The notes under the pieces are model-generated. The model was not told where the DNA came from. It saw nothing but the letters and a program-made list of their open reading frames with translations, and ran no database searches. The position numbers and the translations under genes were made by a program. Shown piece by piece: positions 11,522-19,862 of a stretch of 64,000 nucleotides of DNA (position 1 is the first letter of the stretch; each line of letters opens with the position of its first letter). This stretch comes from Mycobacterium xenopi (GTDB lineage Bacteria > Actinomycetota > Actinomycetes > Mycobacteriales > Mycobacteriaceae), in assembly GCF_009936235.1 (NCBI RefSeq), contig NZ_AP022314.1:2790001-2854000 (forward strand), given 5' to 3'.

Positions 11522-11962
11522 GTGCGGGCAGTCGACCAGTACACGCTGCGGCCGTGGGGGCTTTATCTGGCGCGGCCCACCCCCGGCCGGGCCCAGTTCC
11601 ACTACCTCGAATCCTGGTTGCTGCCGTCGCTTGGCTTGCGCGCCAACATTTTTCACTTCAACCCCGGCCACGAACGCGACCACGCCTTCTATCTGGACGT
11701 CGGCGAGTACACGCCCGGTCCGACGGTGTGGCGCTCCGAAGACCATTACCTTGATCTGGAAGTCCGCACCGGACGTGGAGTGGACCTGGCGGATGTCGGC
11801 GAACTGCTGGACGCTGTCCGCTACGGGCTGCTGACCCCGAAGACCGCCGAGCGGGCGGTGCGGCGGGCCGTCGCCGCCGTCGAGGGGCTGGCCCGGCACG
11901 GGTATGACCTGCAACGCTGGTTGGCTAGCGAGGGTATGCAACTCACCTGGCGCGGTGCGTAG
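11522..11962 (+). CDS. DUF402 family protein (apparent N-terminal truncation)
   Basis: A 146-residue protein of the DUF402 family, whose members resemble nucleoside phosphatases/RNA-binding FomD-like proteins; the physiological role here is unknown. Conserved features are the aromatic, acidic strand pattern around WGLYLARP, FHFNPGH, and DHYLDLEV. The only in-frame start is GTG 11522, but family-like sequence (HHPKHETFD, NTDPKGIV) continues upstream in the same frame to a TAG at 11444, with no ATG, GTG or TTG. The natural start was probably near 11448, where GTG lies one base out of frame. So the start is lost, non-standard (ATC) or obscured by a one-base deletion. Confidence 0.75.
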   Translation: MRAVDQYTLRPWGLYLARPTPGRAQFHYLESWLLPSLGLRANIFHFNPGHERDHAFYLDVGEYTPGPTVWRSEDHYLDLEVRTGRGVDLADVGELLDAVRYGLLTPKTAERAVRRAVAAVEGLARHGYDLQRWLASEGMQLTWRGA

Positions 11963-11991
11963 TACCCGACCGGGAGGGGTAATTGGTAGGC

Positions 11992-12561
11992 ATGGCGTTG
12001 AACGAGTACCGGCGCAAGCGGCGGTCGGGCCGCAGCCCCGAACCGCGGGGACGGCAGCGTTCTCGACGGTCGGGGAAGCGTCGCCGCGAACCGCATTTCG
12101 TCGTCCAGCATCACGCGGCCCGCACCGACCACTACGACTTCCGGCTGGAAATCGATGGCGTACTCGTTTCCTGGGCGATCCCCAAGGGGCCGTCGACCAG
12201 TCCGAAGGACAAGCGGATGGCCCGCCGCACCGAAGACCATCCGCTGGAGTATGAGACGTTCGAAGGCGTCATTCCCGAGGGCGAGTACGGGGCGGGGGGC
12301 GTCATCGTCTGGGATCGCGGCACCTACACCAACGACAGCGACTACGACATGGCCGAGGGTATCGAGCGCGGGCACCTGTCGTTTTCCCTGCACGGCGAGA
12401 AGTTGCAGGGCGGCTACGCGCTGACCCGGATCCGCCGGGGCAAGGACGAGGCCTGGCTGTTGGTCAAGCGCAAAGACGAAGACGCCGACGCGCGGCGCAA
12501 CCCGGTGCGCAGCCGGCCCGAGTCGGTGCTGTCCGGGCGCACTCTGGACGAGTTGTCGTGA
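11992..12561 (+). CDS. LigD-type DNA 3'-phosphoesterase, stand-alone
   Basis: A 189-residue protein equal to the phosphoesterase (PE) domain of LigD, which trims 3'-phosphate and 3'-ribonucleotide ends before sealing in non-homologous end joining. A basic N-terminal tail is followed by the catalytic core HHAARTDHYDFRLEIDG and SWAIPKGPS, the metal-binding His/Asp region of the family. It is the first of three overlapping genes that together carry all LigD activities; its stop overlaps the ligase start by four bases (GTGA). A TTG at 11983 directly after GGGAGGGG is an alternative start. Confidence 0.9.
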   Translation: MALNEYRRKRRSGRSPEPRGRQRSRRSGKRRREPHFVVQHHAARTDHYDFRLEIDGVLVSWAIPKGPSTSPKDKRMARRTEDHPLEYETFEGVIPEGEYGAGGVIVWDRGTYTNDSDYDMAEGIERGHLSFSLHGEKLQGGYALTRIRRGKDEAWLLVKRKDEDADARRNPVRSRPESVLSGRTLDELS

Positions 12562-13547
12562 TCGAGTTGCCCGCCCGGGTCCGCGCGGCCCTGCGCGACG
12601 AGCCGGTGCCCGACTGGCGAGCCCCGATGCTGGCGACCTTGACCGAGCGGCGGTTTTCCGATCCGCGGTGGATCTATGAACGCAAATTCGACGGTGAGCG
12701 CTGCCTGGCGTTCCGCAACGGTGATCAGGTGCGCCTGTGCTCGCGTAACCGCCAGCCGCTCAACGGAACCTACCCCGAGTTGGTCGATGCGCTTGCCGCC
12801 CAACCAATCTCCCGGTTCGTCGTCGACGGCGAAGTTGTGGCGTTCGATGGCCGGCGCACCAGCTTCGAGCGCCTGCAAGGCAGGCTGGGTATCACCAACC
12901 CCAAACAAGCTCGGGCTACAGGCATCCCGGTGTTTTACTACATATTCGACCTGCTGCACCTCGACGGCCAGCGCACTACCGAATTGCCACTCCTATGGCG
13001 TAAACGCTTGCTGCGTAAAATGTTTCAATTCCATGATCCGCTGCGCTACACCCCGCACCGCGTCGAACACGGGGAAGCCGCGTACCGCGCGGCATGCGCC
13101 CGCGGCGACGAGGGCGTCATCGCCAAGCTGGCCGACGCCCCCTACGAGGGCCGTCGATCGACGAACTGGCTGAAGTTCAAATGCGTCCGCGACCAGGAGT
13201 TCGTCATCGGCGGCTACACCGCACCGAAGGGCAGCCGAATCGGGTTGGGGGCACTGCTGGTGGGCTACTACGACGGACGCGACCTGGTGTACGCCGGCAA
13301 GGTGGGTACCGGGTTCGACGAGGCCACATTACGCAGCCTGCACCAGCGGTTGTCCGGCATCGAACAGGACGCGTGCCCGTTTACCCGCGGGCTGGTCCGG
13401 GAGCCCGGAACACGATGGGTGCGGCCGGAATTGGTCGCCCAGGTCGGGTTCACCGAGTGGACCCGTGACGGTAAGCTGCGCCACCCCCGCTACACCGGGC
13501 TGCGCACCGACAAAGACCCCGCCGAGGTCGTTCGGGAGACGCACTGA
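12558..13547 (+). CDS. ATP-dependent DNA ligase, LigD ligase-domain type
   Basis: A 329-residue minimal ligase with the nucleotidyltransferase motifs in order: I KFDGER (AMP-accepting Lys), III VVDGEVVAF, IIIa YIFDLLHLDG, IV EGVIAK and V WLKFK, then an OB-fold with the closing region GFTEWTRDGKLRHP. In the common mycobacterial LigD this domain is fused behind polymerase and phosphoesterase domains; here it is free. Its stop codon shares one base with the next start (TGATG), so coupled translation with the polymerase is likely. No Ku gene lies in the window. Confidence 0.92.
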   Translation: MIELPARVRAALRDEPVPDWRAPMLATLTERRFSDPRWIYERKFDGERCLAFRNGDQVRLCSRNRQPLNGTYPELVDALAAQPISRFVVDGEVVAFDGRRTSFERLQGRLGITNPKQARATGIPVFYYIFDLLHLDGQRTTELPLLWRKRLLRKMFQFHDPLRYTPHRVEHGEAAYRAACARGDEGVIAKLADAPYEGRRSTNWLKFKCVRDQEFVIGGYTAPKGSRIGLGALLVGYYDGRDLVYAGKVGTGFDEATLRSLHQRLSGIEQDACPFTRGLVREPGTRWVRPELVAQVGFTEWTRDGKLRHPRYTGLRTDKDPAEVVRETH

Positions 13548-14446
13548 TGCCCCGCGTCGCAGTCGAGATCACGCACCCGGACCGGGTGCTGTTCCCCGCG
13601 GACAGGATCACCAAAGCCGACCTCGTCGACTACTACGCCGCGGTGGCCGAGACGATGTTGCCGCACCTCAAGGACCGGCCGCTGACCCTGCAGCGGTTTC
13701 CCCGCGGCATCGACCAACAGGGCTTCATCCAGCAGGATTTCGCCGACACGATGCCCGACTGGATGAGCTCGGCCGAAGTCGCCAAGGAAGGCGGTACCGT
13801 CGTGCACCCGCTGGCCCAGCGTCCCGAGGCGCTGGTCTGGCTGGCCAACCAAAACAGCATCACCGTGCACGCCTGGCTGTCCCGGCTGGGCCGGCTGGAC
13901 ACACCCGACCGACTCGTCTTCGACCTCGACCCGTCCGGCGACGACTTCCCGGTGGTCCGAGAAACCGCGCGGGCCGTCGCCGGCGTGTTGGACGACATCG
14001 GGCTGGCAGGCTACGTGCAGACGACCGGATCGCGCGGCCTGCACGTGGTGGTGCCGCTGCGCGGTGACGCCGACTTCGACACGGTCCGCAGATTCGCCCG
14101 CGACGTCGCCGACGTCGTGGTGGCCGACGATCCCGCGCACCGCACGGTGGAAGCCCGCAAGGACAAGCGCCGCGGCCGGGTGTACGTCGACGTGATGCGA
14201 AATGCCTACGCCCAGACCGCGGTTGCGCCGTATTCGGTACGGGCCCGCCGCGGCGCGCCGGTAGCCACCCCGCTGGAGTGGGACGAACTCGGCAGCCGCA
14301 ATATGAGCCCGGACCGGTTCACCATCCGCGATATCCCGAAACGGCTGGCCCGGCAACGTGATCCATGGGCCAACATGAACCGCCGGGCTCGCTCCCTGAC
14401 CGAACCGATGCGTCGCTTAAAGAAGATCCATGCCGGAACTTCCTGA
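13547..14446 (+). CDS. LigD-type NHEJ polymerase/primase domain protein (PolD type)
   Basis: A 299-residue archaeo-eukaryotic-primase-fold polymerase that fills ends with ribonucleotides during end joining. Seen: the metal-binding DLDPSGDD motif, the GSRGLHVVVPL motif with the catalytic His, and the C-terminal YVDVMRNA...TAVAPYSVRARRGAPV region, all typical of LigD polymerase domains. It is the third gene of the split LigD operon and its last 17 bases overlap the Fpg/Nei gene, whose start lies inside it. Confidence 0.92.
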   Translation: MPRVAVEITHPDRVLFPADRITKADLVDYYAAVAETMLPHLKDRPLTLQRFPRGIDQQGFIQQDFADTMPDWMSSAEVAKEGGTVVHPLAQRPEALVWLANQNSITVHAWLSRLGRLDTPDRLVFDLDPSGDDFPVVRETARAVAGVLDDIGLAGYVQTTGSRGLHVVVPLRGDADFDTVRRFARDVADVVVADDPAHRTVEARKDKRRGRVYVDVMRNAYAQTAVAPYSVRARRGAPVATPLEWDELGSRNMSPDRFTIRDIPKRLARQRDPWANMNRRARSLTEPMRRLKKIHAGTS

Positions 14447-15215
14447 CGTGGAAGGGTTCCGCCGCGCATTGGCCGATACCCTGCCGGGCCGGCAAGTGCG
14501 AAACGTCGACGTGCGCGACGCCGGCGTGCTGCGTAACATCAGCCCCCAGGCGTTGGCGCACAACCTCGTTGGGCGTCGGTTCGATGCGCCGCGCCGGCAC
14601 GGCAAGTGGCTGATCTTGCCGACCGACGGACCGGTGCTGCTGGTGCACAGCGGCATGACCGGTCACCCCTACTACGCGTGCCGCAGCGCCGAGCAAAAGG
14701 GCTACGAGCGGCTGGTCGTCGGACTAGATCGCGGCGAGTTGCGCTATGCCGACATGCGGAAGCTGCGCGGCGTGTGGCTCGCCGCATCTGACGACGACGT
14801 CGCCGCCGTGACGGGCCCGCTGGGCCCGGACGCACTGGAGGTCGACCTGCGCTCCTTCCGCGCTGCGCTGGGTGCTCGGCGTGGCCGGCTGAAGGCGACG
14901 CTGTCGGACCAGTCGGTGATCGCGGGGCTGGGTAACCTGCTCACCGACGAGATCTGCTGGCAGGCCGGGCTCCACCCATCGCGGCCGGTGTCCGGGCTGG
15001 ACGACAACGAGGTCAAACGGTTGCACACCACGATGAGACGCGTCCTGCGCACCGCGGTTCACCACGGCCGGGTGCCTGGCCTGCCGCGCTGGCTCACCAG
15101 CGTGCGCGACGAGCCCGACCCGAGCTGTCCGCGCTGCGGCGCGCGGCTGTTCCGCGGCCGGGTCGGCGGCAGAACGTCACTGTGGTGCCCGCAGTGCCAG
15201 CCGGAGCGGCGCTAG
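14430..15215 (+). CDS. Fpg/Nei family DNA glycosylase/AP lyase
   Basis: A 261-residue formamidopyrimidine-DNA glycosylase family enzyme that removes oxidised bases and cuts the backbone. Catalytic Pro-Glu at the N-terminus (MPELPDVEG), the Lys of HGKWL, the helix-two-turn-helix region (QSVIAGLGNLLTDE) and a C-terminal zinc finger with spacing C-x2-C-x16-C-x2-C are all present. It overlaps the end joining polymerase gene by 17 bases, so it is co-transcribed with the split LigD set, suggesting joint handling of oxidatively damaged ends. A hairpin follows the stop. Confidence 0.9.
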   Translation: MPELPDVEGFRRALADTLPGRQVRNVDVRDAGVLRNISPQALAHNLVGRRFDAPRRHGKWLILPTDGPVLLVHSGMTGHPYYACRSAEQKGYERLVVGLDRGELRYADMRKLRGVWLAASDDDVAAVTGPLGPDALEVDLRSFRAALGARRGRLKATLSDQSVIAGLGNLLTDEICWQAGLHPSRPVSGLDDNEVKRLHTTMRRVLRTAVHHGRVPGLPRWLTSVRDEPDPSCPRCGARLFRGRVGGRTSLWCPQCQPERR

Positions 15216-15230
15216 CCGAGATCGCGTGGC

Positions 15231-15245
15231 CCGCGCTCAGCGCGG
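15231..15245 (+). terminator. Short GC hairpin after the LigD-Fpg operon
   Basis: CCGCGC and GCGCGG form a six-base perfect stem with a three-base loop, 15 bases after the glycosylase stop and 18 bases before the next start. No U tract. It could end the repair operon or simply be a GC-rich coincidence. Confidence 0.3.
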
Positions 15246-15263
15246 CCGGTAAGGTCAGCAGTC

Positions 15264-15683
15264 ATGAACGCCAGCACGCGAATAGGTTTCGTCACCGCAG
15301 CCGTGACGACGCTCATAGGCGCCGGCCAGTTGGTTCCCGCCGCCGCGACGGCCGAACTGCACAACGTCACCTACATTGCGAGGATCGACGGGGTGGCCCC
15401 CGGCAGCCAGGCCACCTTCATGATCAACGACACCCAGACGAATACCGCCACCCTTAGCTCTTTGCCCGGCAACGCATTCCAGGCCAACGCGGTGCTCGCC
15501 GATCCGCAGAAAGCCGGCATGCAGGTGGCCGTCCATTGGCCGTATTCGGCTAACGTGCACTGCGAGATCGACGTCGACGACAACGTCGCCGCCCAGGTCG
15601 ACCAATTCGTCCGACCAGTGCCGGGCAGCACCGATCCGATGAATGGGGTGCTGCCCTGCGGCGCGCCGCTACCAACCTCGTAA
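15264..15683 (+). CDS. Small secreted protein of unknown function
   Basis: A 139-residue protein with a clear Sec signal peptide (hydrophobic core VTAAVTTLIGAGQLV, likely cleavage after PAAATA, about residue 30). The mature part is about 110 residues, acidic, predicted beta-rich, with two Cys (HCEID and LPCGA) that may form a disulfide. It looks like one of the many small mycobacterial exported proteins; I do not recognise a family with a known role. It converges on coaE; the two stops lie inside one palindrome. Confidence 0.75.
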   Translation: MNASTRIGFVTAAVTTLIGAGQLVPAAATAELHNVTYIARIDGVAPGSQATFMINDTQTNTATLSSLPGNAFQANAVLADPQKAGMQVAVHWPYSANVHCEIDVDDNVAAQVDQFVRPVPGSTDPMNGVLPCGAPLPTS

Positions 15684-15692
15684 CCGGTTACG
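15679..15692. repeat. 14-base perfect palindrome carrying both convergent stop codons
   Basis: CGTAACCGGTTACG is its own reverse complement. It supplies the TAA stop of the secreted-protein gene on the + strand and the TAA stop of coaE on the - strand, which lie only four bases apart. Confidence 0.6.
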
Positions 15693-16908
15693 GTCGCCAG
15701 CCGATGGACTCGGCCCAATTCCACGCTCGACGGTAGGCGTCGCGAAGCCAGGGCTCCTTGGCCTCGTTGTACTCGGCGATACTGCCGTCGGCGGGCAGTG
15801 ATGCCGCGGCTTTCTGTTTGACGGTCAGATACTCAGCGAGCGCGTCGGGGTTAGCGGTCAGCCAGTCGACGAACAGCAGCGCGAACTGCTGGTTGGGCCA
15901 GCCGTCGACGCGCACATGAACGTAGGTGGGGCGACCCGGGTCGGCGGAGCCGTGAACTCGCTTGTGCCACAAAGCAGCATCGTAGCTGTGGTCGTGCTGG
16001 GCGACCGTGCTTCGAGGATCGGGTTTAGCGATATCGCTACGGATATCGTCGATGCGGGGATAGCCGGCGGACAGCAACGCGTCAGCCAGCTCGTCGGCCA
16101 CCGCCAGTGACTCGACGGTGACCTGAATATCGATGGCGTCCTTGGCGTCCAGGCCCGGCACCGCGGTCGACCCGATGTGGTCGACCCGCAGGGCCTTGCC
16201 GCCGCAGGCGGCCAGCAGCCGGGCGACGATGCGCCGCGCCTGTTCCGGCCACGTCGGGTCCGCCGGTGTCAGCCGCACGGGTTGGCGCACGGCTTGCCGG
16301 GCGGTGAGATTGCGCGCAAACGGCGCTATCCGGTGGTTCCACACGTTGCTGGCTCGCTGCGCCAACACCGCCATGCTGCCGGAGTTGTCCAGCCAGATGT
16401 CGGCGACGGCGCGCCGCTGTTCGTCGCTGGCCTGCGCTGCGATACGGGCGCGAACGTCGTCTTCGGCCATGCCGCGTTGTTCAACCAGCCGGCGCACCCG
16501 CAACTCGGCGTCGGCGTGCACCACGACAACCAGCGGGAAAAGCGGCGCCATCCCGGATTCGACCAGCAGTGGAATGTCTTCCACCACCACCGCGTCGTCG
16601 GGGACAGCAGCGATGATTTCTTCGCGACGCTTGGCGACCAACGGATGCACGATCCCATTGAGGGTCTTGCGTGTGTCGTCGTTTTGAAACGCCTTGGCGG
16701 CCAACGCCTGCCGATTCAGCGACCCGTCGGGCAACAGAATGTCGTCACCAAACACGTTGACCAGAGCCGCAAGTCCCTCGGTTCCGGGTTCAACCACCTC
16801 GCGGGCGATCACGTCGGCGTCGATGACGATCCCACCGCATTGCTGGAACGTGGCGGTTACTGCCGACTTTCCGGCGCCGATGCCACCGGTCAGCCCGATC
16901 CGAAGCAT
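15688..16908 (-). CDS. coaE: Dephospho-CoA kinase fused to GrpB/UPF0157 domain
   Basis: The N-terminal half (1-200) is dephospho-CoA kinase, the last step of coenzyme A synthesis: P-loop GLTGGIGAGKS, the DAD region of the acceptor site and the lid. The C-terminal half (about 215-406) is a GrpB-type nucleotidyltransferase-fold domain (HIGSTAVPGLDAKDAIDIQ). This fusion and length match M. tuberculosis Rv1631 (407 residues), where the second domain has been reported to assist folding of the kinase. The gene begins six bases after the rpsA stop, so the two form an operon. Confidence 0.95.
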   Translation of the reverse strand: MLRIGLTGGIGAGKSAVTATFQQCGGIVIDADVIAREVVEPGTEGLAALVNVFGDDILLPDGSLNRQALAAKAFQNDDTRKTLNGIVHPLVAKRREEIIAAVPDDAVVVEDIPLLVESGMAPLFPLVVVVHADAELRVRRLVEQRGMAEDDVRARIAAQASDEQRRAVADIWLDNSGSMAVLAQRASNVWNHRIAPFARNLTARQAVRQPVRLTPADPTWPEQARRIVARLLAACGGKALRVDHIGSTAVPGLDAKDAIDIQVTVESLAVADELADALLSAGYPRIDDIRSDIAKPDPRSTVAQHDHSYDAALWHKRVHGSADPGRPTYVHVRVDGWPNQQFALLFVDWLTANPDALAEYLTVKQKAAASLPADGSIAEYNEAKEPWLRDAYRRAWNWAESIGWRP

Positions 16909-16914
16909 CGCCAG

Positions 16915-18375
16915 TTAGGCGCTGCCGGCGAGTTTCTCCCGCAGGGCAGCGAGTTGGGCGTCGCTGGCCAGCGACCCGCCCGTCTGCTCCTCAGACGAAG
17001 GCGTGCCCCCGTTCGCTTGCGGCTGCTCGGCACCGCCGGCACCGGCGGCGGCCGCGGCCTCGGCGGCGGCGAACTTCTCCATCTGCGCGGTGTGCATCTT
17101 GTGCCGGCGCTCGGCCTCGGCGTAGCGGGCTTCCCATTCGGCGCGCTGCTTTTCGTAGCCCTCGAGCCATTCGTTGGTTTCGGGGTCGAAGCCCTCCGGG
17201 AAGATGTAGTTGCCGTGCTCGTCGTAGCTGTCGGCCATGCCGTACTTGGCGGGGTCGAACTCTTCGGTGTAGTCCTCGTTGGCCTGCTTGAGCGACAGCG
17301 AGATGCGGCGGCGTTCCAGGTCGATGTCGATGACCTTGACCATCACCTCGTCGCCCACGCCGACCACCTGATCGGCGACCTCGATGTGCCGCTCGGAGAG
17401 CTCGGAGATGTGCACCAGGCCTTCGATGCCCTCCTCGACGCGGACGAACGCGCCGAACGGCACCAGCTTGGTGACCTTGCCCGGCACGATCTGGCCGATC
17501 GCATGCGTGCGGGCGAAGTGCCGCCACGGGTCTTCTTGAGTCGCCTTGAGCGACAACGAAACCCGTTCGCGGTCCATGTCGACGTCGAGCACCTCGACGG
17601 TGACCTCGTCGCCGACCTGCACCACCTCGGATGGGTGGTCGATGTGCTTCCACGACAGTTCGGACACGTGCACCAGGCCATCGACACCGCCGAGGTCGAC
17701 GAACGCGCCGAAGTTGACGATCGAGGACACCACGCCCTTGCGAATCGCGCCCTTTTGCAGCTGGTTGAGGAACTCGCTGCGCACCTCGGACTGGGTCTGC
17801 TCCAGCCAGGCGCGGCGGGAGAGCACCACGTTGTTGCGGTTCTTGTCCAGCTCGATGATCTTGGCCTCGAGCTCCTTGCCGATGTAGGGCTGCAGATCAC
17901 GGACCCGCCGCATCTCGACCAGCGAGGCCGGCAGGAAGCCGCGCAGCCCGATGTCGAGGATCAGCCCTCCCTTGACGACTTCGATGACGGTGCCTTTGAC
18001 CGCCTCGTCCTTTTCTTTGAGCGCTTCGATGGTGCCCCAGGCCCGTTCGTACTGCGCGCGTTTCTTCGACAGGATCAGGCGGCCGTCCTTGTCCTCCTTG
18101 GTGAGAACCAGGGCCTCGACCTTGTCGCCGACCTTGACCACTTCGTGCGGATCGACGTCGTGCTTGATCGACAGTTCGCGCGACGGGATGACCCCTTCGG
18201 TCTTGTAGCCGATGTCGAGCAGCACCTCATCCCGGTCAACCTTGACGATGGTCCCCTCCACGATGTCGCCATCGTTGAAGTACTTGATGGTCTTGTCGAT
18301 GGCGGCGAGAAAGTCCTCGCTCGAGCCGATGTCGTTGACGGCTACTTGGGGCGAGGAAACGGCGGGACTCGGCAT
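16915..18375 (-). CDS. rpsA: 30S ribosomal protein S1
   Basis: A 486-residue S1 protein with four S1 RNA-binding repeats (about 35-105, 120-190, 205-275, 290-360), each showing the GxV..I...GaFVdl pattern, and a low-complexity Glu/Ala/Gly/Gln tail. Actinobacterial S1 is shorter than the six-repeat E. coli form. It binds mRNA at the ribosome and helps initiation and trans-translation. In M. tuberculosis polA lies directly upstream; here a 20-kb insertion separates them, so rpsA now depends on whatever promoter lies between 18376 and the cyclase relic. Confidence 0.97.
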   Translation of the reverse strand: MPSPAVSSPQVAVNDIGSSEDFLAAIDKTIKYFNDGDIVEGTIVKVDRDEVLLDIGYKTEGVIPSRELSIKHDVDPHEVVKVGDKVEALVLTKEDKDGRLILSKKRAQYERAWGTIEALKEKDEAVKGTVIEVVKGGLILDIGLRGFLPASLVEMRRVRDLQPYIGKELEAKIIELDKNRNNVVLSRRAWLEQTQSEVRSEFLNQLQKGAIRKGVVSSIVNFGAFVDLGGVDGLVHVSELSWKHIDHPSEVVQVGDEVTVEVLDVDMDRERVSLSLKATQEDPWRHFARTHAIGQIVPGKVTKLVPFGAFVRVEEGIEGLVHISELSERHIEVADQVVGVGDEVMVKVIDIDLERRRISLSLKQANEDYTEEFDPAKYGMADSYDEHGNYIFPEGFDPETNEWLEGYEKQRAEWEARYAEAERRHKMHTAQMEKFAAAEAAAAAGAGGAEQPQANGGTPSSEEQTGGSLASDAQLAALREKLAGSA

Positions 18376-18639
18376 ATTGTTGGGTTGCTCCGGACAGGTT
18401 TGGTCGTAGGGATAGATTGAGTTACCCGTCGAGGCTACTCGACTGTGTGCATGCTGGCCAAACTCACCTCAGCCGCGTCTCGTTGCCGGCGCGATCCGGG
18501 TCGTCCCGCGCAGGATCCATGGTGTCCGCCTCGCCAGCATCTCAACCGCGCGGTCCGACCGGCGCATCGCGCTGCGAGGCTCCGGGGTGGGCGTTGCTGC
18601 CAGCTCCGCCCGACCGACCCCGCCTGTGGACCGCGGCGA

Positions 18640-19005
18640 TCGACCGCCACGAGTTCCCCAGCGGCCCGGTACGCCACGCAACTCGACGGTGCCGCGGTCC
18701 TCAAAGCCCGTGCCGGAGCCAACGACGAGGTCACGCACGGTGCGGGAAACCAGAATTTCGCTGGGCCTGGCGGGCCAACCGTGCCACCGAGGCGTTCCGA
18801 CAGGTCGGCAGTGACCTCATCAAAGCGGTGCAGCACCGCCCGCCACTGCTCATCACCGGCCGCGACCGCGCGTTCCGTCGAGGCGACATGTCGGTGAACA
18901 GCACCGTGCGCAGAGCGCGATGCGTATGCGCCGACGTCGCCTGGCTGCCGGTGGGAAACTCTCCGATGGCGGTCAGGATACTCGCGGGCTCGGTGTACCA
19001 ACGCC
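18640..19005 (-). pseudogene. Adenylate/guanylate cyclase relic (class III)
   Basis: Pieces of one class III cyclase can be read in successive frames on the - strand: a linker (YTEPASILTAIGEF) and the first catalytic strand (RTVLFTD) in one frame, then STERAVAAGDEQW and FDEVTADLSERLGGT in a second, then the domain end (SEILVSRTVRDLVVGSG, EDRGTVELRGVPGRW) in another. The middle of the domain, with most catalytic residues, is deleted. Such linker-cyclase proteins are often fused to hydrolase domains in mycobacteria. At least two frameshifts and one deletion make a product impossible. Confidence 0.8.
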
Positions 19006-19188
19006 CACGCTCGTCCGGGCGCGTTGTGGCGAACATCATGCTGGCCGGGCGGGCATCGCTCACACTGAGAAGGGCGGCTCGTGTGAAACTGGCGGTGTCA
19101 TGACGGGCCTCGATCTGGGCCGCTAGCCCCAAGTTGCCCCTTCCGCCACGGACCGAGCTTGCATCAGGTAGCGCTATAACCTGCCGCG

Positions 19189-19862
19189 GTGTCCTACGCC
19201 GCGCCGTGGCCTCCGCCTTTCAGCGGCGAATCCGCAAAGTGGGAACGCCACTCGGGGTAATCATCGCCCTCGGCGCCGTCGCCGGGCTGATCGTGATTCT
19301 GATGACCGCCGCCAACCCTGTCGGCACGGCCATCGGCTTTGTCCCTTCCAGCCTCGCGATGGTCGTCGTCGTGCTGAATTACCTGTGTGTTGGACCGCTG
19401 GAGCCGGAACCGCCGCGTCTGCTCGTGCTGGCTTTCCTCTGGGAGCATCGTTCGCTGTCGTCCCCCGCTGACTACGATGTGCGTCGCGCTGCAGCGGCGA
19501 AACCCCCTAGCCAAGGCGGTGTGGGTTCTGCTCGGCTATGCCGGGCGGTGATCATGCATGGGTGTGGAACGGCTCGTCACCTGTTCAGCGCGGAGGTGTG
19601 CCTGGCCGTCTACGTGTTGTCGATGATGCCGATCTCCGGGCTGGCGGTCGTGCTGGCGGTTTTCAGCCGGCGCCGCCAGCAGCACATGGTGGCCGCCAAG
19701 CTGCCCGGCATGGTGGCGGCGGGCCTGGTGACGCCCAACGAGACGACCTGGCTGGGCTCGATGCGGGGCCGCAAGCAGCCGATCGGCAGGCAGCGCAGTT
19801 CGGCGGGCCGGCCGCCCGCAAGGCGGTCAAGAACCTCGCCGCCCAGATGGGTGGAGCTACCT
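19189..19862 (+). pseudogene. PrsW-family membrane protease relic, truncated at the BREX block
   Basis: Starts at GTG 19189 (SYAAPWPPPFSGES), shifts frame after about 24 codons into the first membrane helices (VIIALGAVAGLIVILMTA, FVPSSLAMVVVVLNYL) and EPEPPRLLVLAFLW, then jumps over roughly the catalytic core to LQRRNPLAKAVWVLLGYAG and, in yet another frame, ISGLAVVLAVFSRRR, LPGMVAAGLVTPNETTWL and PAARKAVKNLAAQM. The residues that carry PrsW activity are in the missing middle. Similarity stops where the brxHI stop codon (19861-19863) begins, so the last part was probably removed when the defence block arrived. Confidence 0.78.

Noticed and set aside
16177..18420. 747-codon open frame on the + strand opposite coaE and rpsA
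   Set aside because: Antisense shadow of two certain genes; its His/Arg/Gly-rich translation matches nothing.
18417..19103. 228-codon open frame on the + strand over the cyclase relic
   Set aside because: Arg/Ser-rich shadow composition; the opposite strand carries recognisable cyclase fragments.
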